Assembly (NCBI GenBank): GCA_963920665.1
Contig: OY987269.1
Location: forward strand, 15,750,501-15,814,500
Length of the DNA: 64,000 nt
Origin: Straminergon stramineum
Taxonomy: Eukaryota; Streptophyta; Bryopsida; Hypnales; Calliergonaceae
Direction of reading: 5' to 3'
The position numbers and the translations under genes are program-made. The notes under the pieces were generated by a model. The model was not told the DNA's origin and did not search any database. It was given only the letters and a program-made list of their open reading frames with translations. Positions 1-11,680 of this stretch are shown piece by piece. Numbering within the stretch: the stretch's first letter is position 1; each line of letters starts with the position of its first letter.

Positions 1-326
1 TGGTGACTGTGGAAATCAGCCATTTTGGAACCGTGTGACATCATCCACTATAGAGACTAGAAATACTCATTGGGAGTCAAACTAATGTTGAAGATCTTCC
101 CTTTCCACCCCTAATTCCGAGGATGAATAGTTGCAATTCTATCCTACATAGGAGAATTCCTTGTCATTCATCAGACAATAATCATCTGCCACGTTGTTCA
201 AGGGTTAAGTTTAGTCTTACTCTGGACCACACTTTCTTGCATTTAAATTCCTTCAATTTCTTGACAAATCAAGGTAACTAGAAGGTCCAAAATTAATCCT
301 CAATGTCTCAATTGAATACATAGAGT
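1..326. other. AT-rich flank, nothing recognised
   Basis: No open frame with coding character, no terminal repeats and no RNA gene seen. It ends at the first TTAA element. Confidence 0.5.
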
Positions 327-1282
327 TTAACCCCTAAAGGACCAAACAATGTTTTTTGGCAACATAGCGATTTTGGGTAGCTTACTATGAATGGAAATTT
401 CATTTTTTTTCTTTGAAATTTTCACACAACATGTGCCCGAGGAGTAGCTTTAAGACCCAACAATTTTCATAACTTTTGAATACATGGTTAAAAAGTTATT
501 GTATGATATGTGGTTTTCATTGCTCGACAAGCAACCTGGGTAGAAAAAAAAACTTCTTTAAAAATCACTTTTTTTTTAAAAAAAAATTTGAAATTGATTT
601 TTCTGATATATATATATGGAAAGCTTTGAATCATTCCAATTTGATTTATGAGTTGAAAGTTATGAAGAGTTTTGGTTGTGGGTAGTTTGTGAGTAGTAAT
701 GGAATCTCTACTCTAAAATAAACTTTGAAGACCTTTATTTAACTCAATTTTTAATATTTTTGGAAAAAAATAAGAAGGTGAGGTGTAGATTGTTTATTAC
801 AAAAGTTAAACCCTTCAGATTGGCATTTTTCAATTCCATAAATAAATTATTAACAATTTAGTATTTTGAATCATTCTCTACTTCTTTCAACTTACTATTT
901 TTTTCCTATATGTTGTACAATTTCAAATGATCTAAAATTTTTCAAGCATGTAGCCAACATGACTTGGAGAATGAATCCAAAGAGTTACAACTATTTTGGA
1001 CATTTTTTCATAATGATTTGACCTTGTGAAGTGCATCTGCCCAGATTTTCGCAGGGCCAAAAAATGGCTTTTAGTCACTTCAAATGCTAATATCTTGCAA
1101 TCCAAAGCGTGGAAATTTCTGAAATTTTTTCTGCATCTTCCCAAACCAGCGTACTACAAGATCCTAAGGTTATATTTGTCCAAAAATGTATATTTTTTTT
1201 TTCTAAAATTTGATACTTGTACTAGAGATGACAGTTTTGGAGCGTTTTGGTGTAAACATAGTCAAATACCTTTAAGGGTCAA
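327..1282 (+). mobile_element. TTAA-flanked non-autonomous element, copy 1
   Basis: Begins TTAACCCCTAAAGG and ends CCTTTAAGGGTCAA, an inverted version of the start with two changes, so the last TTAA has drifted to TCAA. The interior matches copies at 24.0, 26.8 (reversed), 53.1 (reversed) and 55.0 kb over its whole length, and the 55.0 kb copy most closely. There is no transposase; open frames inside are short and not shared between copies. Termini of TTAA plus CCCC/GGGG resemble piggyBac-type elements; class assignment is inference. Confidence 0.75.
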
Positions 1283-3395
1283 CTTGAATTTTCAAGTCCT
1301 GTACCCGAAGTGGTTGCCTCTAGTGATTTCTAGAATCACGAAAAACACCCAATGGAATAAAGACAAATTTTAAAAGGAAACAATGGAAGCAGCAGGGGCC
1401 TTCTGTCTTTCTGGATGGCATGTAACGTAAGTTATGTGACCAAATCACACAACCCTCCTAATCTCACGACCTCCCAGGCTGTACAGTACTGACCTAACGT
1501 ACCGTCCGCGTCTGGGTACCGGTCCGTTGGGCTTGGAGGACGCTCTGGTCAGCCCGTTACTGCTGTTGCTTGTCTGACTGCTAGGTGGAGCTGGCAGGTT
1601 GCTGGTCCTCTGTTCAGGCGCTGGATTTCTAAATTCTAGCCCTTTGGGTGTTGTTTGTCAAATTTTTGGAATTCGAGTCCCAATTCTTGGGATTTAACCC
1701 CACACTTGGGTCTTCTTTTGGGGACCCTTCTTGTCTGAAACAAAATGGAATTTCTAACCAAGAGTGAAGCTTTGCCGTTCATAGAATGAGCTCCAATTTT
1801 AAAAGACTAAAATTAGTCCTAGGTTCGCAGCTTTGCTATATGGATTTTTTAGGCCTCGATTTAAACAACAAAAGGAATGACAACAATAAAAAATGTGTTA
1901 GAAGACATGTCTACAAGTGAAAGTTATGCCGAATGGTGGGTTAACGCCATGTTAGGAGACACAACTATGACATTAGTTAAAACTTGAAGTCCTAGTGAGA
2001 ACAAATAAGCACAAAATAACAATGATTGGTTTGCAAGACTTTGGAGAACTGCAACAAACATCACCTCCCAAATGACTCATGATTGGACCACAATTTCTCC
2101 ACGTCAAGGCTTCAAGGTGGATCTTCAACACAAAATGTATGAAATCCTCACCAAAAAAAGCTCAGTAGGAAATTAAGACTTCAAAACACAAAGAGGTCAA
2201 CAATCAAACTTGACAAACTTCCACAATAGCTAAGCGTTTCAAAGGGACCCCCACATCCTTTGAAAGGGCTTCAAGGATAGAATAAAATGATGAAAAACAC
2301 AACAATTGATCAAATTGCAAAGGAAAACAAGAATTTTTGGCAAAATATCCAAAAATCTCAACGATGTGGTTGCAAGTTGTCTGAGCACGAAAACAAGAAA
2401 AGTCCTTCAAATGAAGGAAAAGGGGTGCAAAGTGAGAGGAAGAGAGGCCATTTATACATTTCCAAGGCCTCCTTCCCCTCAAGTTACCTAACAACTACTC
2501 CTAAGAAAACTAAAAATTAACTTTTAAACTTCTACTTTAGTGTTGTGACTGCTCTAACTTTTAGAGAAATGCTCCAAATGCCAAATGGATTGCACCATTC
2601 TCTTCAAAAGACCCAAATCAGTGTAGAGAATCCTTTACTTCCTACTCTCAAGGCCATTTTGGAGGCAAAAGTTGTGATTTGCAAAGCAATGAAAAAGGTC
2701 AAAACCCCAAAACTTAGAGTTTGACTTTGCTCTAAGTTTTGACTAGCCGGGGTAGTTTAGGAGGTTTAAGAAAGTAAGAAAAGAGTCCAATTTGACTTCG
2801 ATTGGACGTCATATGCTTCGGATATGTTGGTCAATTCATCAGAAATTTTGGAATTCTGTTAATAATTATTGTCGCCGCCAATTCTAGTACTTGTCGGTGT
2901 TGAAATGTCTTGAAATTTGGGAGGGAACTTATTTATGCTAAAACACACTACCCTAATTTTTAGTGGGATTTTGAATACTATCTTGGTAATTTCTATGAAT
3001 TTTCAAATGTCAATAAATGTGGTTGTCTTCCCATGGAGTCATCTTCTGCAATTCAGAAAATTATCAAACTTTTGGGATAGCTTCTAGGAAGATCCCAAAT
3101 TCTATGTGAAAATTTCCACATCTATTTTACACTGTATGGTAAAGGTGTCAAAATAACACATATCAAATTAATTCCTCTAAGGAGGAAACATTCTTGTACT
3201 AGAGAATCTTCATGAACCGACTTTGCCATTGCGCTCCTAGTGTGTTTTTAAGCTAGAAATAACTCTCTCCATCTATCGTTTGTGTAATCATTGAACTTGT
3301 GGATTTCACCTACAAGGAATAAAAAGTAACTTTTCCAATTCTTTGTGAATTGGATCGTGATCTTTTCACAGGTTGTGAGCCCCCAATTCATCACC
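1283..3395. other. Intergenic; decayed retroelement-like sequence
   Basis: Holds a short GC-richer patch near 1480-1630 and, on the minus strand, a TATAAAT box (plus 2450-2456) followed by a pyrimidine-rich leader that resembles the TATA modules at 10.4 kb (+) and 16.4 kb (-). This suggests an old LTR, but no LTR pair, polypurine tract or pol frame could be defined. Open frames at 2204-2520 overlap on both strands and have no recognisable domain. Confidence 0.35.
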
Positions 3396-3419
3396 AAGCA
3401 CTACAAGAAAATGGGTGTT

Positions 3420-4310
3420 TTATGACTACAAGAATATGACTGAGGATGATTGGTGACTACTCGCAGTCATATTTTTGGAGGCCAACTCTTTGAAAAAAAA
3501 TATGACTGCAAATATGACTACTAGTCATGTTTTGGCCTTGTACGTTGCGGGCATATAGTATATGTTCATTGGGAACTTCAAAATACTTCATAGAGCTTCA
3601 TAGGGAACATGTTTGGGGAACGCACGGTCATATTTATTAGTCATATTTTTACATCAGTCATATTTTGTAGTCATATTTTTTTCTTTTAGGCAGCTTGAAG
3701 AAAATTTGGGCGGGAAATATATTTGGAGAGTGCCAAATCATATTTGCTAGTCTTAACTTCACTTTAGTCATATTTTGCAGTTATATTTTTGAGTCAATCA
3801 TATTTTATAGTCATATTTTTATGATAGTCACATTTTTTTCTTTTAGGCAGATTGAAGAAAATTTGGATGGGGAATATATGTGGAGAGTGCCAAATCATAT
3901 TTGCTAGTCTTAATTTCACTTTAGTCATACTTTGCAGTCATATTTTTTAGTCAGTCATATTTCTATAATAGTCACATTTTTTTTCTTTTGAGCAGTTTGA
4001 AGAAAATTTGGGCGGGGATTATATTTGGAGAGTGCTAAATCATATTTGTTAGTCATAATTTCACTTTAGTCATATTTGGCAGTCGTATTTCTGAGTTAGT
4101 CATATTTTTGCATTAGTCATATTTTGCAGTCATATTTTTATGATAGTCACATTTTTTTTCTTTTAGGCAGCTTGAAGAAAATTTGGGTGGGAAATATATT
4201 TGGAGAGTGCTAAATTATATTTGCTAGTCATAATTTCACTTTAGTCATATTTGGCAGTCGTATTTTTGAATTAGTCATATTTTGTAGACACATTTCTTGG
4301 ATAGTTTTTT
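3420..4310 (+). repeat. Left subterminal array of CACTA element
   Basis: AGTCATATTTTT-type motifs recur many times. A longer unit with CAGCTTGAAGAAAATTTGGG and GGAGAGTGC recurs with starts near 3683, 3840, 3985 and 4160, a period of about 145-175 bp. Short subterminal motifs inside a larger repeated block imply segmental amplification of the transposon end. Confidence 0.85.
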
Positions 4311-4319
4311 TTTTTCTTT

Positions 4320-6660
4320 GGTAGGAGCCTAAGGAAAAGGTTGGCAATCTAAGATGGGTCTTCTATATTTTGCCCCTAGAGGCCACTCCTTGGAATGACT
4401 TTGTTTAACACCTATTAAAAGAATTTTTTTTCTTTTGTATGATGTGTCTACTACAAAATTAATGTTCAAATAATTTGGGATGGCACATGTTTATATTTCA
4501 ATTTATATATTTAAAATTTTCATAGAAATTAGAAAAGGAATAGAGAAGAATAAAAGCCTATGGACAAACCAAAGCACCAAGGCAAAACTTAGCTTGAAAA
4601 TCCAAGATAGAAATTGGGCCTTCCTTGATTCACTATTGGAATTTACTGTGGAATTGGCTAATTATGTTAATTGATTGTGATGGTTAATGCAAAGCAAAAT
4701 CTAATGCATTTAAACTATTGATGTAGATTGAAGGTTGTAGAATTTAGAAAAATTACTTGAAGATTGGGAAAAATGTAATCCAAAGAGAAGAAAGAAGAGT
4801 GTGAGAAAAATTCATGCCCGAGTAGCCATGGAGCAAAAGTAAGTGAGGAGTGTGATTTGTATTGAGACTTGAGAGTCTCTAAGTGTTTGAAGAAGAAGCG
4901 TAGGTTCCAAGTTGCTACTCCAAGTTTTATACATGGTTAGGAGACTAAAATGTCCCCCTTATAGGGATTTGACTATGTATTAAACAAAGATTGTTGATTA
5001 TAATACATGTAGTTGATCAAATGAATTTTTCAAGTCTTAAGTAGATATTTAGTTAGCACTTACGAGGTTGATGTCTTTACAATTGTTTGATTCTTAGAGT
5101 AATTAGAAATCAGTTAGTAGTAATAGAAGTCAAAGATTGCAATTCTAAACTATTTCAAAAAATGAAGGAAAAAAACAAAAAATGTTGAAAATAATTTGGA
5201 GAAAGTCAAGAGGGGAAAATAAAAAGAAACAAGTTGAAAGAAAAGAATGAGATCATATATCTAATTTATACTCCTTGTTGTAAAAGTTGTTATTTAAGTT
5301 GTATCCAAAAACACAAAAAATGTAACAAAAATGGATTAAAGCAGATTTCATGATACAATTACAATATACATGTTGGAGAATAAAGATGTTGTGGAAACAA
5401 ATTCCAAGGCATGTCCTTCAATTTCACACTTAGTTTATTTTCTTCTTGTAGAAACTATAGTTGTGTTAGAAATTAGAGATTTAAATCAAACCTCTAAGAA
5501 TTTGTTAAATCAAATTTGGAATCCAAGAACACTTCATTAATTTGTAGAGGATTCTAGTAACATATCACACTTTAAAAAATAGAGAAAAATTATGGAAGAT
5601 AGAGTACTATAAAATTGGATAATCTATGGCATTAGTTTTGGATAAAAAAATATCAAAGTTCATCCAATTCAAGTAGAAAAGGAAACTTGAAATTTAGTGA
5701 TGTTTAGAATCCAATTTTGAAAGTATGAATGAATTTAGAATTATAGGTTAAGAAAAAAATTTGGATGAAATTTTGAAGGATAAATTAGAAACAAACCTTC
5801 ATCCATTTATATTTTTTTTGCTAAAAATATTTCCTTATAAATATCTTTACGATTTTAGAATAGGCCTGCAACATTCTACAACTTAAATTAACAAATTTTA
5901 AAATTTCTCAACTAGGATTTGGAAGTCTAGAGTTTTGACCTAGATTGGCCAAAACCATCTAAAACCTTTGACTTTTATAGTTTGAGTGTGTTTTAGTTTA
6001 GATGTGAACCACTTATAGTTAATCATTAGAAAAAAATTGTTCATTGTATAGAATACCCATTGAACAATATTTAAATATCCAACTTAGAATTTGAAGCCCA
6101 ACAACAAAAAATATAATTGTGTTTGTTTTGTCTCAAAGATATAGATAAAACACTCATATATATCATGTATTGAAGTTTGTCTCTTTTTTAGAAAGGTTCT
6201 CTGCAATGTCATATAAGCCGTATTTATAAAGGGTCTTTATAGGGCTATTTAGAAGTTATAAAATTATTTATATGAAGATTGAGGCTCACTCTGATATAAA
6301 TGGTTGAATTGCAATTAAAAGATGGTTGTTTGAATATTTTACTAAAGATATAGACTATAAAAACATAATCCCTTTTAAAAAATCAAAGATGTTTTTCAAT
6401 ATTGCCTTTATAAAATACTTTTGCTCTTGTATACTTAGTGCATGGATGTAGATACTTTGATTCATGCATGATTTTTTTTTGCCATAATTATAGGTGCTTA
6501 ACGCTTTGTAACTTCCCTTTATACATTTTGTAGAGGTGTATTGCAATATACATCCACTTTGTAGCAAATTTTGTTGTTAAAATAACTTAATTGCTTAGTA
6601 TAGTCCTATGTATTGACTCGCATGACTACGTCAAATCACATAACTAGAGCAAGTCATGTG
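4320..6660. other. AT-rich interior of CACTA element
   Basis: No coding frame above 70 codons and no terminal repeats of a nested element were found. It is filler of unknown origin between the left array and the pyrimidine-rich block. Confidence 0.5.
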
Positions 6661-7740
6661 CAGGATTAGGATTTTAAAACCCTAACTGCCACTTCTATGT
6701 AGCTGCCACTGATTTCGGGTTTTGAAACCCTAGTCGCCATTTCTTCTTCTTCTTTGTTTTTTTGTTGCCTCTTACGTTTTGCTTCTTGTTGTTTTCTAGC
6801 TCTTGGTTCTTCTTACCTCCTAGTCTTTACTTTTTGATTTTTTTTAGTCTTAGATCTTTGTTTCTAGTTTCTTCTTGTTACCTCTTAATTCTTGCTTTCT
6901 AGTTCTTACTTTTTGTTGCTTCTGAGTTCTTGATCTCTAGTTTCTAGTTTTTGATCTTTGTTTCTAGTTTCTTCTTGTTACCTCTTAATTCTTACTTCTT
7001 AGTTCTTAATTTTTGTTTCTTCTTAGTTCTTGATTCTTGCTTGTAGTTTTTCTTGTTACATCATAATTCTTGCTTCTTAATTTCTACTTTTTTTGTTTCT
7101 TAGTTCTTGATACTTGCTTGTAGTTTTTTCTTGTTACATCATAATTCTTGCTTCTTAATTTCTACTTTTTTTGTTTCTTAGTTCTTGATACTTGCTTGTA
7201 GTTTTTTCTTGTTACATCATAATTCTTGCTTCTTAATTTCTACTTTTTTTGTTTCTTAGTTCTTGATACTTGCTTGTAGTTTTTTCTTATTCTATCTTAA
7301 TTGTTGCTTCCTAGTTCTTGTCTCTTGTTGCTTCTTAGTTCTTACTTTTAATTTCTTTTTGATTCATTTTAACTTGTGTTTCTTGTTTCTTGTTTATTTT
7401 TAATTCTTGTTTTTTCTTGTTATTTATTGCATTTTATTTCATCTTAAATTGTGTTTATTGTTGCTTCTTGTTGCCTCTTAGTTCTTATTTTTTCTTGTTA
7501 TTTGTTGCATTTTATTGCATTTTATTGCATCTTAAGTTGTGTCTCTTGTTTTGTTTTGTGGCACTTTAATTTTTACTTCTTCTTGTTTATTATTACCTCT
7601 TAACACTTGCCACCTTCTAGTTCTTGTTTCCTTTATCACTATTTTTGTTCTTTCTTCTTATTTATTTCTTATGTTTTCTAAAGATATAGTAGTTATGAAT
7701 TTTTCTTACTTTAAACTTGTGCTTCATATTTTTTGTTGAC
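6660..7740 (+). repeat. Pyrimidine-rich block with 78-bp tandem triplication
   Basis: About 1 kb of T/C-rich degenerate TTCTTGCTTCTTAG-like repeats. Inside it a unit starting CTTGCTTGTAGTTTTT recurs at 7036, 7113, 7191 and (partial) 7269, giving periods of 77-78 bp with almost no differences, so it amplified recently. The hydrophobic open frame at 7539-7739 is a product of this composition and not a gene. Confidence 0.8.
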
Positions 7741-8149
7741 TTAAATCTTTGAAGGTTGAGCTATGTTGTTCATTCACTAAAAATTAATCTCCTTCATTGT
7801 ATATGTAGGCACTTAAAGTTGGAATGAAGTCATCGGAGGCTACTTATAACACTGGAGAAATAATTTCTTTACATTTTTGTAAGGAATATAGGTCTTAGAA
7901 TGTGTAGGAATATACATTTACAAAATATTATTGTGATAAGTTTTGTATTAGTGACTAATACATGTCATTAAAAAGAGTCACATTTTTTCTTGCATTTTCT
8001 TCTTTCAATATAACTATCTCTTGTACATTTTAAAAATCATATGTACTCAATATTTATTAGATGGAGTCATTTATTCAACTGCTAAACCATATTGATGCAT
8101 GATTGCAACACCTCAAGTCAATTTAGAATGTATAAAATGTGATTGTAGT

Positions 8150-9150
8150 TTATAACAAAAGCTACTATAAACCTCAAGTCACCCCACTTACAAATATTAT
8201 TTGCTTGAGTCATATTTTATAATATATCTTAGCTAAAATATGACTCGTTGTAGTTATATAATGCTTACAATCCTGTTATTAATGTGACTCTATACTTTTA
8301 AAATTATGACTACATTCAATCATAAAATTACAAGTAATATTCCATGTGAACTACTACATGAGTTAAAATATGACTTACATTAGTCATATTTCACATCAAT
8401 AAAATTATGATTCATAAAGGTCATATTCCACATCAAGAAAAAATTATGACTTTCTAGAGTCATTTTTACATCAACATGTAGAGCATATGACTCATAAGAG
8501 TCATTTTTCATGATCACAAAAAATATAACTCACGAGAGTCATTTTTCACATCAACCAAAAATATGACTTATGAAGGTCATATTCCACATCAACAAAAAAT
8601 ACAACTCACTGGAGTCATTTTTATATCAACATATAGAGAATATGACTCACAAGAGTCATTTTTCACATCAACCAAAAATATGACTTATGAAGGTCATATT
8701 CTACATCAACAAAAAATATGATTCACTAGAGTCATTTTTACATCAACATATAGAGAATATGACTCATGAGAGTCATTTTTCATATCGACAAAAAATATGA
8801 CTCATGAGAGTTATTTTTCACATCAACCAAAAATCTGACTCATAGAAGTCATATTCCACATTAACCAAAAATATGACTACATAGAGTTATATGCCACATA
8901 GACTTTTTTTTCTTTTGCCCAGGTAGTTTAAGGAAAAGTCAAGACTCCAAGGATAGTCAACAGATATGCCACATAGGTAATATATGACTAAGTATACCCC
9001 AAATACAAATGACTACAAATATGTCTCATGAAAAATTTGACTAGTCGGTATTGACTAGATCCAATCATATCGCACGTCATCTACAATGTTTTCTACCTAA
9101 GTCATATTTTGAGATTTTACAACTCATTACAGTCATTTTTTATAGTCATA
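8150..9150 (+). repeat. Right subterminal array of CACTA element
   Basis: Alternating ATGACT and AGTCAT in short inverted pairs, with CACATCAACCAAAAATATGA blocks repeated many times. A segment at 8900-8940 (TTTTCTTTTGCCC, then AGTTTAAGGAAAAG) is similar to the left array near 4305-4340, as expected for the two ends of one element. Confidence 0.8.
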
Positions 9151-10399
9151 AAACACCCATTTTGTTGTAGTAAAGGGCTCACTCCTTTTTTTTTTCTTTT
9201 TTTTGTATTTTGTCATTTTAATTGCACTTAATTATACAAAAAATCCTAAAAAGAGTGTAGAATCAAAATAGAAATGTCACATTCCAATATAGTATCTGGT
9301 CTAGTTTGATTATGTTGTAGCTAGAATGGCCTGACCACGAGTTGTAAATAGGTTAGAACCCAACTAGTCATGGCAAATGTGTCAATTATGAATGATGGGC
9401 ATATTAGGCTCAGAATTCCACATGGGATGGACATCTCTAGACTAGATTTGGTCGAGGGAACTCTAGTCAAGCATAGGAATCAATTCCCAAAGATAGGTTC
9501 TAGTTTCCCCATTCCACCGACGAATTAGTAGAACCCCAAATTGTTGCCTTGAAGATGTCGAAAATACCAAGGCGGGACCATGGAGGAATCTAAGGTCCAA
9601 GGAGGGTGGTTTGGGGTTAAACCCATGCTTGGGAACCAACAGCAAAGTCAGTTCTCCAAGATTTCCCCGGTATGGAAGATTCCCCGCCACCGATAATTAA
9701 ATAAGGGGGTGGAAATTGTCCCCCTTGGGCCGATGTGTAGAGTAACAATACGAGCCTACAAATTTGTCATAGGATCCCATGGGAGGTTCCACGAAAAATT
9801 TCGGAATTTTCTGATAGTTAGAAGATGTCTTTCCGGATGGTCAACTATCCAAACCTATGATGGGAAATTCCTGGAAATTCCCCAGGTGGCGGTAAAATCC
9901 CACTAAAAATTAGCATAGCTTCATTTATATTAGTAAGCTGCTCCAACAAGTTTCACAACATTTTGATAGTCAGAAGTACCTGAACCTGCAACATTCCCCG
10001 ACAATTAACGGAAATGAAAGTTTACGGCGGGTTTGACCGGCGGAGCGGGAGCATACGAAAGCGGAAAGGAGCCCAAGATTGATCTTTTCTCACTCCCATG
10101 TATCTATTTAGGAGCCTAAGCTAGTTATTTTGGCTAGAAAAGTGAACCCCCCAAAGTTGGGATTTTCCCCGGGTTTTGATGTTAAGTTAGCGCTAGGTTT
10201 TGTTGTGATTTTGAAGATAGAAAAGGGGGAGGGGATTTTCCTTGGACTAGAAATGGCCTTTCTAAAGCCAATGGCGCAATCTGTTTGTGATTCGGAGTTA
10301 ATCTCCAAAAGTTAACTTAGTGGGCCAACATAGGATGAAAACCTTGAGTTTTAGATGAAAATCCAAGAAGATAATGTTAACTTAGATGAACGAGGAGAA

Positions 10400-10830
10400 G
10401 TGGGTGCCTGGGAAAGAGTATAAAAGACACCCCTTCTCTTCTCTCACAACCCCCTTTTTGTGTAATTGGATCTATTGGGTCCAATTGATGTTGGAGTTGT
10501 GGCATTTTAGTTACAAACCTTGCAACGGTATTTTTTGGGCACTTTTGGCCATTGTTGTTGTTTTTTGAGCTTGCAAGGTCGTTTGTGGATCCTTTGTCTT
10601 TCCTCTTGGTTGAGCATGGTACTAACCCTTCCAAGCTTGAGCTTGGAAGTTTTTATTAACTTACTAGATTGCTAGAGCTAGGGTACTTTGCCTCTGAGAG
10701 ACTTTTTTTTTGTCACTCCCCTTGTGGTTTTGGTGTACTAACCCTGAAGCAACCCCCCACATAATTGGCGATGCTGCTTTGAGGGGCCTTTAGTTCAGAT
10801 TATTGATGTTACTAACTCGTGTTGCTAGTC
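10400..10830 (+). promoter_or_regulatory. LTR-like promoter module with TATA box
   Basis: TATAAAAG at 10419-10426 is followed by a CT-rich leader and CTATTGGGTCCAATT. The same order is present on the minus strand near 16.38-16.46 kb. About 330 bp downstream is TAATTGGCGATGCTGCTTTG, which has a relative at 14580 (CAATTGGTGATGCAACTTT), possibly the LTR edge and primer-binding region. This is inference from recurrence only. Confidence 0.35.
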
Positions 10831-10937
10831 CTTGAGTGTCCAAGGTCATTTCCTTGTCGTTGTCCTCGTCTCTAACCGTAACGTGTCATCCCTTGGTTGC
10901 GAGGGGCGAGGGTGTAAGGGTAGTGGGTCCCATCCGT

Positions 10938-11115
10938 ACGGTGGAGCTTTGAACCCATAGGGTAGAGCGGTTCTTGTGGTGGGTGAAATAGTGGAGAGGC
11001 GGTAAAATTTTGAATCCCTTAGGGGTAAAAAGTCTTAGCAGTGTATTAAAAGAGGGGGACGACGGCAAAGCTTTGAACCCCCTAGGGGTAAAAAGTATTA
11101 GCAGTGCGTTAAAAC
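10938..11115 (+). repeat. Three-copy ~63-bp tandem repeat
   Basis: The unit contains GGCAAAGCTTTGAACCCC then AGGGGTAAAAAGTATTAGCAG. The clearest two copies start near 11001 and 11064; a more diverged one starts near 10938. Confidence 0.7.
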
Positions 11116-11419
11116 CACCTCACGGGAAACCAATGAGATCACGTGGCCCCTCTCCCCACAAGGTTTAGTTCCCAAAACGGTTGGAAACAAACCAAGGTTT
11201 AGGCTCCAAAAGATTAGAAGTAGAAGTGAAAGTTGAGGGTAGAAGGCAATTAGAGAAAAACATCAAGTGAGGGTGGGCCTCCCCAAGTCCGGGTTACACG
11301 TACAACCCACGGGCATGGCATGTTCCAGCCCCCCTTAGCATTCGCAAAAGATTAGCAACCAGTCAAACAAGCCAACCTAGCCTAACATCCAGCCCCCCAA
11401 GACCCTGATACCTTGGAGG

Positions 11420-11680
11420 CCAAACTCGAGTATTGGGCAGGGTCGGGTATTGCACTAGTCTGGGGAGTCAAGTATTGCACCAGTATTGGGGAGTCGGAGT
11501 TACTACACCCGTCTGGGCAGTTGGGGTACCGTACTAGTATCGGGGAGTCGAGGTTAGCTTAGGGGCACTAGGAAGTCAGGTACCACACCAATACTAGGGA
11601 GTCAGAGTTACCGCATTAGTATCGGGGAGTCGGGGTCCGCCAAGGGTCTAGGGAGTCGGGGTCCAGGGGTACTGGGAAGC
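11420..11680 (+). repeat. Degenerate GGGGAGTCGGGGT minisatellite
   Basis: Variants of AGTATCGGGGAGTCGGGGT alternate with TACCGCACTAG-like spacers about every 35-45 bp, at least seven times. G-runs recur on the plus strand. It does not encode a convincing protein. Confidence 0.65.

Larger units (their letters stand above)
3399..9172. mobile_element. Complete non-autonomous CACTA (En/Spm) transposon, 5.8 kb
   Basis: The left end reads CACTACAAGAAAATGGGTGT and the reverse complement of the right end reads TACTACAACAAAATGGGTGT; the match continues to about 30 bp. The terminal C is changed to T on the right. The 3-bp target duplication AAG is exact (3396-3398 and 9173-9175). Both ends carry dense AGTCAT/ATGACT subterminal repeats, the usual transposase-binding layout of CACTA elements. 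The interior has no Tnp2-like, DUF4216 or DUF4218 coding sequence, so mobility would need a transposase from elsewhere. Confidence 0.92.

Noticed and set aside
1660..1700. Possible tRNA B-box (TTCGAGTCCC)
   Set aside because: No matching A-box or cloverleaf can be formed around it; no tRNA gene was found anywhere in the window.
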